NCBI RefSeq assembly: GCF_031085375.1
Contig: NZ_JAVCWF010000001.1
Location: 2,945,649 to 3,009,648, forward strand
DNA length: 64,000 bases
Direction of reading: 5' to 3'
Source: Lactiplantibacillus brownii
GTDB taxonomy: Bacteria > Bacillota > Bacilli > Lactobacillales > Lactobacillaceae
Positions 28,676-37,245 of the stretch are shown here, one piece after another. The translations under genes and the position numbers were made by a program. Each line of letters starts with the position of its first letter. Position 1 is the first letter of the stretch. The notes below the pieces were generated by a model. The model did not search any database and was not told the origin of the DNA. It worked only from the letters and a program-made list of their open reading frames with translations.

Positions 28676-30382
28676 CTATTCCTCCTTTACATCAAACTGC
28701 ACATTAACCGTCACGCCAGTTTGACCATCACTGGCAAGTGCCATAGTAAATGACGCGCCAAACGTGTCCAACAACCGTGAATAAACATTTTGTAACCCGA
28801 TCGAGCGCTGCTGCTCAGCATCGAGTGGTTCCTGCATTTTGAGGTTGACCGCCTTAACTTCGGCAGCCGTGAGTGGACTCCCATTATTGACGATCTTAAT
28901 ATGAATCGTTTGCTGCTCACGCCAAGCCTTTACACTTAACGCGTTATCTTGACGGGCAAAATCAACGCCATGGACGAAATAATTCTCAACGAGTGGCTGC
29001 AAACTGAATTTGGGCAATTCAACATCCGCAACTTCAGGCGCCACTTGGAATTGATAAGCTAAGCGATCCGGGAAACGAACTTGATAGAGAAAAACGTATT
29101 TTTCCACAAATTTCAGTTCTTGTTTGATCGTCGTCCGCGGCGATAGATCGGTATTATTACGGAGTAAGGCCGCAAAACTATACACCACATTGGCCAGCTC
29201 TGGTTGATCTGCATCTAGCGCTGCCATCCGGATATATTCCAACGTGTTTGACATAAAGTGAGGATTAATTTGGGCCTGAAGGGCTTTCCGATTCGCTTCC
29301 TGTTGCGCAATTTGCAATTGATAGATCGTATTAATATGCTGGTGAATCTCTTCAAGCATCGCGTTGATTCCATCCGCTAACGTCCGTAAATCAGTGGGAT
29401 TTAAGTCGACTGGAACCCGCGCATCTAAATTACCATCCGAGACACGTTGTACTGACGCCACAATGGCATCCAATTGATGCTGATACCGCCGAAAAGTCAG
29501 CCACAAGCCGATACTCAATCCTAGTAGCAAGAGTAACCCTAAGAGGATCAACGGTAAAATGTGGCCTAACAACAGTGAATGCAGTGTGGCCTGATTGACG
29601 ACCATGATTAAGCGATAGCCAGACGATAAATCCTTGGTACTGACGCGATAGCCGCGCAAACTAGCCGTACTATCAGCGCTCAGGGCATGTTTGAAATCAC
29701 GTTTAGATAACTTTTTGACTTGATTACCCACATAGTAAAAAACGGTATCGTTAGCGTCTGATTGGACGGCAATTTGAAAAGCGCGCGTCGCGGGGAGCTG
29801 TTGTAATTGCCGCTTTAAATCACTCTGATCAAAACTCAGACTGATCACACCATCGGTTTCTAGTGTGTATTGGTTGACCAGTGGCGCACTGATTGCAAAT
29901 TGTTGTTTGACCGTCTTGGCGGGGTACAACCCACCACCAGAATTAGCAGGTGTCGCCATAAAAACTTTTTTCTGATTGGCTAAACGCAAGGTCAGTTGGC
30001 TGACTTGATCATGTTGCACGAAGAATTGTCGTGACTCAGTTGGCCAAAAGAAATACGGATTACCTTTGATGCTTTTATTAATCGCATAATTACTGTAATC
30101 AGATAATGAAGAATCAAAATACTTTTCAATACTCGGTAAATTGCCGGAACCCGTCGTTAGTTGCGTCGCAAATTGCGAAATAATCTGTTGATTTTGCATC
30201 AGGGTTTGACTCACTTGTGTTGCAGCGGTCGTTTCAGCCTGATTGATCTCAGAATCATAAGTTCGAACACTCACTAAAACGAAAACACTAGTTGCCAAAA
30301 CAACCATCACCGAAATGATGGTTGTATAGAGCTTGATTAGGCGGGCAAAGCTTGACCGCATAATGTGTTCATGCACTTGCAT
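28676..30382 (-). CDS. YesM-type sensor histidine kinase
   Basis: A 568-residue membrane kinase. Membrane segments lie near residues 15-37 and 275-300, enclosing an extracellular sensor domain of about 230 residues. A HAMP domain follows (about 300-350), then the His_kinase motif with the phosphorylated histidine in QAQINPHFMSNTLEYIRMAA near 378 and a HATPase domain with FSLQPLVENYFVHG near 465. The last glycine-rich box, SIGLQNVYSRL, is present. It forms an operon with YesL (upstream, adjacent) and YesN (downstream), as in B. subtilis and pneumococcal glycan loci. Confidence 0.93.
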   Translation of the reverse strand: MQVHEHIMRSSFARLIKLYTTIISVMVVLATSVFVLVSVRTYDSEINQAETTAATQVSQTLMQNQQIISQFATQLTTGSGNLPSIEKYFDSSLSDYSNYAINKSIKGNPYFFWPTESRQFFVQHDQVSQLTLRLANQKKVFMATPANSGGGLYPAKTVKQQFAISAPLVNQYTLETDGVISLSFDQSDLKRQLQQLPATRAFQIAVQSDANDTVFYYVGNQVKKLSKRDFKHALSADSTASLRGYRVSTKDLSSGYRLIMVVNQATLHSLLLGHILPLILLGLLLLLGLSIGLWLTFRRYQHQLDAIVASVQRVSDGNLDARVPVDLNPTDLRTLADGINAMLEEIHQHINTIYQLQIAQQEANRKALQAQINPHFMSNTLEYIRMAALDADQPELANVVYSFAALLRNNTDLSPRTTIKQELKFVEKYVFLYQVRFPDRLAYQFQVAPEVADVELPKFSLQPLVENYFVHGVDFARQDNALSVKAWREQQTIHIKIVNNGSPLTAAEVKAVNLKMQEPLDAEQQRSIGLQNVYSRLLDTFGASFTMALASDGQTGVTVNVQFDVKEE

Positions 30383-30991
30383 TTAGACCGCCTCAAGCAT
30401 TTTATCAATTTTTGCATACCATTGATGGGACAAGACGTCAGTGGCAAACATGTAGATTCCAGGGCTCAAGAAGAGAATCAACCCTGGCCACTTCAAGGAG
30501 ACCAAAATCAAGACGATCGTCACGATGATAAAGACTAATAGTTGAATGAAACTACTAAAGAATTGCACAATAGCTAGTTTAACTGCATCCTTAAAGGTCA
30601 CATCATAATGTGAACGCAACATGGCCGTAAACATCGCTAAACTAAAATCAAAAATCAAAGCAGCCGCAATGATGAATTGGACAAACAACATCCAGGCTTG
30701 ATTGACCGTGGTGCTCAAGTAAAGGTTATAGGCTAAGATCACGCCGACGCCTAAAAAAATCCAAGTATGCAGATTTTCTTGCCAAAAATCGACCTTAAAC
30801 CGCCGCCAAGCGGTCACGATACTGTATTTTTTGTAATCCCATTCGAAATCCATATACATTTCTGTAACGGTTCGTAGTGCTGGACCAATTCCCAAGACCA
30901 CTAATCCAGCAAGCGTCAACAGCCAAAAATAGACTGTCATAATTAAAAAGACAAAGACTCGTGTAAAAATTTTATCTGCTGCACGTCCCAT
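30383..30991 (-). CDS. YesL-like membrane protein (DUF624)
   Basis: A 202-residue integral membrane protein with about five hydrophobic segments and the DUF624 features GPALRTVTEMY and a C-terminal SPGIYMFATDVL. Its biochemical role is unknown; it is commonly found with YesM/YesN and CUT1 importers. The start at 30991 has GGGGG about 8 bases upstream and is preferred over an open frame reaching 31033. The stop codon abuts the kinase start. A cre-like palindrome lies about 110 bases upstream. Confidence 0.85.
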   Translation of the reverse strand: MGRAADKIFTRVFVFLIMTVYFWLLTLAGLVVLGIGPALRTVTEMYMDFEWDYKKYSIVTAWRRFKVDFWQENLHTWIFLGVGVILAYNLYLSTTVNQAWMLFVQFIIAAALIFDFSLAMFTAMLRSHYDVTFKDAVKLAIVQFFSSFIQLLVFIIVTIVLILVSLKWPGLILFLSPGIYMFATDVLSHQWYAKIDKMLEAV

Positions 30992-31101
30992 GCTAATTCC
31001 CCCTTGTATTCCTTCAAGACCCGTTCCCGTCAAGTCACGGTGTGTGCCAACAACGATGGTCAGTCACAACGGCCTTAATCATATCAAAATTCATTTGTTT
31101 T

Positions 31102-31115
31102 TGACAGCGCTGTCA
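31102..31115. promoter_or_regulatory. Palindromic cre-like site before the yesL-yesM-yesN operon
   Basis: TGACAGCGCTGTCA is a perfect 14-bp palindrome and departs from the cre consensus at one position. It sits between the GH13 stop (31120) and the YesL start (30991), where the operon's promoter should lie. Confidence 0.55.
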
Positions 31116-31119
31116 AGAA

Positions 31120-32748
31120 CTATTTCAGAGCAACCATAAAAGCCTCGTAAGGTCTTAATTTCATGGGTCCTAACTGCTCTGAAACAGCGGCATAATTGCT
31201 AACAAGAACTTCCACCGTGCAGGTTGGTAACGCAACGGCGGTTGGTTCAGCGCTAAAGTTACTACAGATTAACCAAGTGACGTCATTTAAAGTTCGGGTA
31301 TAAGCCAAGACGTTTTCAGGCACCGCGTCGATGGCCGCAAAGACGCCCATCTGCAAAACCGGATTCGTTTGGCGCAACGCAATCAAGCGCTGATAAGTCC
31401 TAAAAATTGACGCTGGTTCAGCTAAAGCTGTAGCTGCATTGATCTGGTCATAATTTGGATTCACCGCTAACCACGGCTGCCCCGTACTAAACCCTGCATT
31501 GAAACTGGCATCCCACTGCATCGGTGTCCGGGCGTTATCACGACTAAAACGATTGATTTTGGCCATTGCCGTCATTTCAGTGTCACCTTTAGCCCGTAAT
31601 TGACGATAGATTGTGCGCGCTTCTACATCATCGACTTGGTCGATCGTCGTCACAGGGCAGTCGGTCATCCCCAGCTCTTCACCTTGATAGATGTACGGCG
31701 TACCTTTCAGACCATGTAGCGTAATTGCCAACATCTTCGCGCTAAGCACCCGGTTCAAGCCAGTTGACGACCCAAATCGTGACACGGCACGCGGTAAATC
31801 ATGGTTATTCCAAAACAAACTGTTCCAACCTTTAGGCCCCACAATTTGTTGACAATCATACAAAGCTTGCTTTAACCGACTAACTGATAAAGGCGTCGTT
31901 TCCCATTTTTCACCGCCAACTTGACGATCAGCCCACAAGTGACCAAATTGAAAAATCATACTTAATTCTTGATTGGCGGGATCACTGTATTGCAGCGCAT
32001 CCTTAGGACCAGCACTCCAAGCTTCACCGACCGTTAAGAAGTCTCGGTCACCCCAAGTTTGGCGATTCATTTCGTGTAGATAATCATGCAGGTATGGCCC
32101 ATTCACGAGTTGTTTTTTGAACGGCTCTTTCCCAATCATATCGATCACATCCATCCGAAATCCGCCAATACCTTTGTCGATCCAAAAGTTCATCATCGCG
32201 TAAATAGCTTGTCGTAATTGGGGATTTTGCCAGTTGAGATCAATTTGTTTGGCTGAAAATAGATGCAAGAAATATTGGCCACTCGGTTCATCAAACTCCC
32301 AAGCGGAACCACCGATAAATCCTGATGTCAGATCATTAGGCGCCTGTCCATCAACTGGATCTGACCAAACGTAATAGTCACGCGTTGGACTATCTGGATT
32401 GGCTTTCGCCTCAACGAACCAAGCATGCTCGTCGCTTGTATGGTTAACGACTAAGTCCATCACGATTCGAATCCCGCGTGCTTTGGCAGCGGCAATCAGC
32501 CGATCCATATCGGCCATGGTGCCATATTCAGGATTAATGGCTTGATAATCCGAAATGTCATAGCCATTATCCGCATTCGGACTTTGATACACCGGACTAA
32601 GCCAAAGTGCGTCAACCCCTAATTCTTGAAGATAGTCTAAACGACTAATGATCCCAGGTAAATCGCCAATGCCATCCCCATTACTATCTTGAAAACTGCG
32701 CGGGTAGATCTGGTAGACTACGGCACTTTGCCACCAAGGTTGGCTCAT
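31120..32748 (-). CDS. Glucan 1,6-alpha-glucosidase / oligo-1,6-glucosidase, GH13_31 (DexB-like)
   Basis: A cytoplasmic GH13 exo-glucosidase of 542 residues. Conserved regions are DLVVNHTS, the nucleophile in GGFRMDVIDMIG (the valine after the aspartate is typical of alpha-1,6 specificity), the acid/base in LTVGEAW, and NNHDLPRAVSRFG. It closely resembles streptococcal DexB (536 residues) as I remember it. The ATG at 32748 has AAGGATTG upstream; the frame extends three codons to a TTG. It would cleave isomaltosides, and sits oddly among mannoside genes, so the imported substrate range may be mixed. Confidence 0.92.
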   Translation of the reverse strand: MSQPWWQSAVVYQIYPRSFQDSNGDGIGDLPGIISRLDYLQELGVDALWLSPVYQSPNADNGYDISDYQAINPEYGTMADMDRLIAAAKARGIRIVMDLVVNHTSDEHAWFVEAKANPDSPTRDYYVWSDPVDGQAPNDLTSGFIGGSAWEFDEPSGQYFLHLFSAKQIDLNWQNPQLRQAIYAMMNFWIDKGIGGFRMDVIDMIGKEPFKKQLVNGPYLHDYLHEMNRQTWGDRDFLTVGEAWSAGPKDALQYSDPANQELSMIFQFGHLWADRQVGGEKWETTPLSVSRLKQALYDCQQIVGPKGWNSLFWNNHDLPRAVSRFGSSTGLNRVLSAKMLAITLHGLKGTPYIYQGEELGMTDCPVTTIDQVDDVEARTIYRQLRAKGDTEMTAMAKINRFSRDNARTPMQWDASFNAGFSTGQPWLAVNPNYDQINAATALAEPASIFRTYQRLIALRQTNPVLQMGVFAAIDAVPENVLAYTRTLNDVTWLICSNFSAEPTAVALPTCTVEVLVSNYAAVSEQLGPMKLRPYEAFMVALK

Positions 32749-32788
32749 CACAATCAATCCTTTCTAAGTTTAAAATCTTGCTATGTAG

Positions 32789-32830
32789 ACAAAGAAGTCG
32801 TAGCGCAAACCTGCACCCCGACCTCTTTGT
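32789..32830 (-). terminator. Hairpin after the substrate-binding protein gene
   Basis: CAAAGA-GTCG and CGAC-TCTTTG form an interrupted stem of about 10 bp around a 20-base loop, between the lipoprotein gene and the GH13 gene. The U-run is weak, so read-through into GH13 is likely. Confidence 0.5.
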
Positions 32831-32850
32831 GATAATACGTTAGTTGCTAA

Positions 32851-34314
32851 TTATTGCTTAGCAAGAAAGGCATCGTATTGCTTTTGTAGTTCTTTTTGAA
32901 CCTTATCGTAACCAGCAGTCTTCAGTTCCTTATCCATCTTCTTGATGGTTGGTTCTGGATCAGCGGTCCCAGTGTTAAGAATATCGAGGTACTTACTCAT
33001 AACATTAGATAAGTTGGTGATTTCAGTCTTCAATGAGCTGGTATCAGGGTTGAAGCCTAATGCAGCAGAAGTCTTAGAAGCCTTGATGGAATCATCACGT
33101 TTCTTGATCATGGCATTCGTGGTTGAATCAAGGGTGTACAAGTTCTTGTTGTTACCCATCATCCACGCACCAATGAAGTAGTTTGGTTTGTACTTCTTAG
33201 TAAGTTTGATCTTACCCTTGGCTTCGTCGGTGAAGTTCCATTGTTGACCTTGAAGACCCCAAGTAATGTTGTTGAGGAGCTTCTTGTCAGTGTTCATCAA
33301 GTTCAACACTTTCATAGCTTCAGTCTTATGCTTAGAAGTCTTGGAGATGTTCCAAACCGCAACTTGAGATTGTGCAGATGACTTGTATGGTTCCGTAATG
33401 GCTTTAGATTGCATCTTCTTGCCACCGGCATTGTTTTCCAAAGTTGTATCGCCGTAATCGTAAGGACCTTGGGTTTCTTGACGAACGAACCAAGTATTGT
33501 CTTGCAAGTTATATTGGGTACTTGAAGTAGCAGCATCCTTTGGAATGTAGCCCTTTTCATAATAGCTGTGCAACGTGTTTAAGATACCCTTCATTTCAGA
33601 TGTATCATAAACATTGACGATCTTCTTGCTCTTACCACTTGAATCAATGGCGAATGGCAGGCCATTACCCAATGGGAAGTCCATGTGTGCTGGTGATGCC
33701 TTGAAGCCTTGACCAATGGCGAAAGCTGCGACACCAGGGTTTTCCTTATGGAACTTCGCTAAAGCTGGTTCCATGCTGGCATATGAACTAACGCCACTGA
33801 TATTAATATTGTATTTATCTAAGAATGACTGGTTAAAGGTCAACATATTTTGGGCATAAACGTTCGCATTTACAGGGAAGCCGTAAATTTTACCGTTGAC
33901 TTTCAAGCCTTTCCAATATGAAGGGTTAACTTCTTTATAAGCCTTCTTAGCAACGCCAGTCTTCAAATCGCTGGTCATATCAGCGTAAGCACCTTTGAGG
34001 GCGTTGTTGGTATAGTTTTGTGAGAACGCTAAATCGTAACTGTTCCCAGAAGTAACCATGACGTTATACTTTTGTTGATAATCGCCCCAGCCAATGAAAT
34101 TCATCTTAATATTGATGTCTTTATAGGTCTTATGAACTTCTTTGTTGGCCTTTTTGATCATCGCTGAATAGTTCTTGGGCTTGTCCCCTGGCATATACAT
34201 GTTAACTGTGGTGGCATTACTTGATGAACTGTTTGACTTACCACAGCCAGCTAAAGCAATAGTCCCTAGTGCAGCAACACTAATCACGGCTGCACCCTTT
34301 ATAAATTTGTTCAT
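32851..34314 (-). CDS. CUT1 ABC transporter substrate-binding lipoprotein (NgtS-like, DUF3502 type)
   Basis: A 487-residue extracellular solute-binding lipoprotein. The signal peptide ends in a lipobox with cysteine at about residue 24 (TIALAGCGKSN). The mature protein has the large two-lobe shape of family 1 binding proteins, including FIGWGDYQQKYNVMVTSGNSYDLAFS and FPVNANVYAQN. Length and pattern resemble S. pneumoniae NgtS (SP_0092), which binds N-glycans. It lies 161 bases downstream of the two permease genes; the gap contains a small CGGTG/CACCG hairpin, so the binding protein may be separately expressed to high level. Confidence 0.88.
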   Translation of the reverse strand: MNKFIKGAAVISVAALGTIALAGCGKSNSSSSNATTVNMYMPGDKPKNYSAMIKKANKEVHKTYKDINIKMNFIGWGDYQQKYNVMVTSGNSYDLAFSQNYTNNALKGAYADMTSDLKTGVAKKAYKEVNPSYWKGLKVNGKIYGFPVNANVYAQNMLTFNQSFLDKYNINISGVSSYASMEPALAKFHKENPGVAAFAIGQGFKASPAHMDFPLGNGLPFAIDSSGKSKKIVNVYDTSEMKGILNTLHSYYEKGYIPKDAATSSTQYNLQDNTWFVRQETQGPYDYGDTTLENNAGGKKMQSKAITEPYKSSAQSQVAVWNISKTSKHKTEAMKVLNLMNTDKKLLNNITWGLQGQQWNFTDEAKGKIKLTKKYKPNYFIGAWMMGNNKNLYTLDSTTNAMIKKRDDSIKASKTSAALGFNPDTSSLKTEITNLSNVMSKYLDILNTGTADPEPTIKKMDKELKTAGYDKVQKELQKQYDAFLAKQ

Positions 34315-34475
34315 AACTTTTCATCCTCCTCGGAATGAGTCAATGTGTGCGATCCAATCGGTCAAACGAGATGATTGCTAAACTTAAGATCCCGAATCTC
34401 TGAATGTGACAAAATCATCCTTAACCTAATCGGTGCCCACACCGGCAATAATTTAAACACAACCTAATGCTCGAA

Positions 34476-35402
34476 TTAACCTTTGACCCCGCCAATAGTC
34501 ATCCCTTTGACGAAGTACTTTTGGAAGAATGGGTAGGTCAACGCAATTGGTAACGTTGCCACTACAACGACCGCGAAACGCATCCCTTCAGTTGGCACGC
34601 TGGCAGCACCAGCAATTGCCCCATTATTAGACATGTTCTGAGTCATGTATTGAATGTTGTTTTGAATCTTAACCAGCAAGTATTGCAGTGGTGTGACACT
34701 GTCCTTGTTGATGTACAGTAACGCATTCATCCAATCGTTCCAGTAACCTAATGATGTAAATAGACTAATCGTGGCAATCCCAGGAATGGCTAACGGCACC
34801 ACAATGTTCCAGAAGATCCGCATTTCACTGGCACCGTCAATCCGTGCTGATTCAATAATCGCTTCTGGAATCGAGGTCTTAAAGAACGTTCGCATAATCA
34901 AAACGTTATAAACCCCGAAACTCATTGGCAAGATCAGTGCCCAGATATTATCTTGTAACCCCAACATTTGAGTCACAATTAAGTAAGTTGGCACCATCCC
35001 AGGAACAAAGAGCATGGAAATCAAAGCAAAGATGGTAAAGAATCTAGCATAAGCAAAGCCCTTACGAGAAATTGCATACGCATAAGTTGAACTAAACAAA
35101 CTGTTCATAATGGTCCCGACGATAGTTACGAATATGGTAACCCCAAGTGAAACAAGCACTTGATGGCCCATTCTTGACAAGTATTGATAACTGGCAAAAG
35201 TCCAATGCTTAGGCCAGAATTGATACCCATAAGCAGTAATATCCGATTCCTTCGTCAAGGACAAAATAATGATGAAGAAAAATGGCAAAATACAAGTTAA
35301 AGCGAAAATACCCAGAAAGATGTTGAAAAACAGGTTGGCGCCAGGTCCGAACTTGCGAATTTCAACTGCTGAAATATGCTTTTTTTTACGCAATGGCGTC
35401 AC
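34476..35402 (-). CDS. CUT1 ABC transporter permease (MalG/YtcP type)
   Basis: A 308-residue inner permease with six membrane segments. The ATPase-coupling EAA loop reads ESARIDGASEMRIFWNIVVPLAIPG near residue 190. The C-terminus, QKYFVKGMTIGGVKG, is typical of the MalG/AraQ/YtcP side. It is 3 bases downstream of the partner permease. With the 35406 gene and the binding protein it forms an oligosaccharide importer that lacks its own ATPase and would use the MsmX-like protein. Confidence 0.93.
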   Translation of the reverse strand: MTPLRKKKHISAVEIRKFGPGANLFFNIFLGIFALTCILPFFFIIILSLTKESDITAYGYQFWPKHWTFASYQYLSRMGHQVLVSLGVTIFVTIVGTIMNSLFSSTYAYAISRKGFAYARFFTIFALISMLFVPGMVPTYLIVTQMLGLQDNIWALILPMSFGVYNVLIMRTFFKTSIPEAIIESARIDGASEMRIFWNIVVPLAIPGIATISLFTSLGYWNDWMNALLYINKDSVTPLQYLLVKIQNNIQYMTQNMSNNGAIAGAASVPTEGMRFAVVVVATLPIALTYPFFQKYFVKGMTIGGVKG

Positions 35403-35405
35403 CTC

Positions 35406-36386
35406 CTAAAATAGTGCTGATTCTGGTTGTACACGACGAACAATCCAGTTGCTGACGATAATGAGTAAGGCACCGACAACGGATTGTAGTAATCCGGCAG
35501 CAGTAGACATCCCAATATCGTTCGTGGTCGTTAACGCCCGGTAAATAAAGGTATCGAACGTTTGCGTCACGTTGATCAAAGCCCCAGATGAACGTGGAAT
35601 TAAGTAGAATAGCCCGAAATCACTCCGGAAGATCCCACCAATGTTCAAGATCAGCATCAATGTTGCGACAGGTAAAATGTGTGGTAAAGTAACATTCTTG
35701 ATTTGTTGCCACTTATTAGCACCATCCATCATCGCGGCATCGTAATACGATGGGTCAATCCCCATGGCAGTGGCGAAGTAAAGGATACTGTTGTAACCGA
35801 TCCCTTTCCAAACCCCTAAGAAGATAATGATAAACGGCCAGACCCACGGCGTGTTATAGAAGTCAATTGGCGTTCCGCCCATGGCTTGGATAATGTGATT
35901 AAAGATCCCTTTATCTGAGCTCAAGAAAGCGTAAACGAAGTATGACAGAATCGCCCATGATAAGAAGTATGGGAACAACATTGACGTTTGATAAACCTTC
36001 AATAGTCGTTGATTCCGCATTTGACTCATCACAACCCCGAAGAAGATGGCAAAGAAGAAGTTCAGTAACAGGAAGGTCAAATTGTACCCAATCGTGTTAC
36101 GAATAACGATCCAGAAATCCGCGGACTTGAAGAAGAAGGTAAAGTTCTGGAAGCCAACCCAAGGACTATGAAGCACGCTGTAAATAAATCCTTGATCTGA
36201 ATATTGAAAATTTTGGAAGGCCACAACGTTAGCCAACACTGGAATGTAGAAGAAAACGATTAAGAACAGTGAGCCCGGTGCAACCATCAATAAGAACACT
36301 CGGTTGTCTCGAAGTTGCCGAAAGAAATTCTTCTTCTTAACCGGCGGTAGCTCAACTGCTTCGGTAACAGCAGGATCTTGCGTCAT
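35406..36386 (-). CDS. CUT1 ABC transporter permease (LplB/YteP type)
   Basis: A 326-residue permease with six membrane segments and a polar N-terminal tail of about 30 residues. The EAA loop is YYDAAMMDGANKWQQIKNVTLPHILP near residue 215, and LVWKGIGYN-like GVWKGIGYNSILYF precedes it. It is of the LplB/YteP branch that pairs with YtcP-type permeases and large DUF3502-type binding proteins. It is the first gene of the transporter operon; its upstream region has a cre-like site near 36422 and a GGTATA box at 36499. Confidence 0.93.
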   Translation of the reverse strand: MTQDPAVTEAVELPPVKKKNFFRQLRDNRVFLLMVAPGSLFLIVFFYIPVLANVVAFQNFQYSDQGFIYSVLHSPWVGFQNFTFFFKSADFWIVIRNTIGYNLTFLLLNFFFAIFFGVVMSQMRNQRLLKVYQTSMLFPYFLSWAILSYFVYAFLSSDKGIFNHIIQAMGGTPIDFYNTPWVWPFIIIFLGVWKGIGYNSILYFATAMGIDPSYYDAAMMDGANKWQQIKNVTLPHILPVATLMLILNIGGIFRSDFGLFYLIPRSSGALINVTQTFDTFIYRALTTTNDIGMSTAAGLLQSVVGALLIIVSNWIVRRVQPESALF

Positions 36387-36421
36387 CGTTTCTCCCTCCT
36401 TTCATTTATTACACTTGTTAT

Positions 36422-36505
36422 AGTAACCGCTTTCTTTTGTTGCAACAATCAACTAACTAAAGGGATATGTTCACAAATTTAAGATTTTGGCAAAATTAGG
36501 TATAT
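36422..36505 (-). promoter_or_regulatory. Promoter region of the importer operon with weak cre and GGTATA box
   Basis: GTAACCGCTTTC at about 36423-36434 keeps the cre core but misses both outer positions. AGGTATA at 36498-36504 matches six of seven bases of the TGGTATA box seen at other promoters here. Both are weak calls supported mainly by position. Confidence 0.35.
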
Positions 36506-36534
36506 TCTTTGTACAAAAATCAACAAGTTACTTC

Positions 36535-37070
36535 TTGCCGCTCCAGTTGGTCTGTACTCGGCTGGCACCAATGCGCGCTCCGATTCATCAATATTTTTAG
36601 TGATAAACTCAACTATTGCTCATATTTAAAACAGCTGGTTAAACGCACGTCTCCGTTGACCAGTACGTTTACTGTGAGGCAGACCTGCAGCCAAGAAACG
36701 GTCTGCAGGGCGCTTTCAAGCCGCAACCCATGTCTTAAAAGTCGACCAGACACTAACCTGGGTAAATTCGCCCAGCTAAGTGTCTCGACACGGCAAACGA
36801 ACTGGTCCACTCCGACGTTAAATAGCGATTGTGATTCGAGCAATAGTAAAGTCAGGACATGGCAAAAAGCCAATTAATATTAGGGTCACTATTTAGCGCA
36901 GGGCGGGCTGGATGATGCTCAGTGGTGAAATTTCTCTTTGCTGGTGGTCTTTCCAGCTTAGAGAAAGCCCGGCTTGTGAGACCGCCTTTTGGCTCACAAA
37001 CGTGGTCACCACGTTCCAGCATCAGTCCAGACCAACCGGAGCGGTAAGTTAAGCGGATGCTTGCATACTT
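36535..37070 (+). repeat. Structured dispersed repeat, copy B (full length, with terminal inverted repeats)
   Basis: Terminal inverted repeats at 36535-36554 and 37028-37047 match at 18 of 20 positions (core GTTGGTCTG/CAGACCAAC). After a poorly conserved 100 bases, module 1 (36645-36820) has an outer stem GACCAGT/ACTGGTC and arms GCAGACC/GGTCTGC and GACACT..CTGGG/CCCAG..AGTGTC. A linking arm TAAATAG/CTATTTA surrounds an AT-rich stretch. Module 2 (36900-37035) has an outer stem TGGATGATGCT/AGCATC..CCA and arms TTTCTC..GCTGG/CCAGC..GAGAAA, TTGTGAG/CTCACAA and CGTGG/CCACG. Homology to copy C continues about 20 bases past the right repeat. No coding capacity is conserved. Confidence 0.88.
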
Positions 37071-37122
37071 CGACACACGCCATTTAAGCTGTCCTTTAAC
37101 GCTAACTGTTTCAAAAATTTAA

Positions 37123-37162
37123 AAAATGTGCCCGGGGGAAACTCAATTCCCTAGCACATTTA
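37123..37162 (-). terminator. Terminator of the GH20 gene
   Basis: AAATGTGC with GGGAA pairs with TTCCC and GCACATTT over a 6-base loop, followed on the minus strand by a T-rich tract. It lies about 85 bases past the GH20 stop. Confidence 0.8.
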
Positions 37163-37245
37163 ATAACTAATAATCGATTCAGTATTAAATCCAGTCTAAC
37201 CACAGCGGCAAGTTTGTCGAATCTATTTTTAAACTCAATTAACCG

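Noticed and set aside
36509..36877. Open frame inside repeat copy B that resembles a frame in copy A (shared VRQTCSQ and TNWSTPTLNSD stretches)
   Set aside because: Copy C has one extra base in the same stretch and hits a stop, and the changes between copies preserve base pairing rather than codons, so the similarity reflects conserved structure, not a protein.
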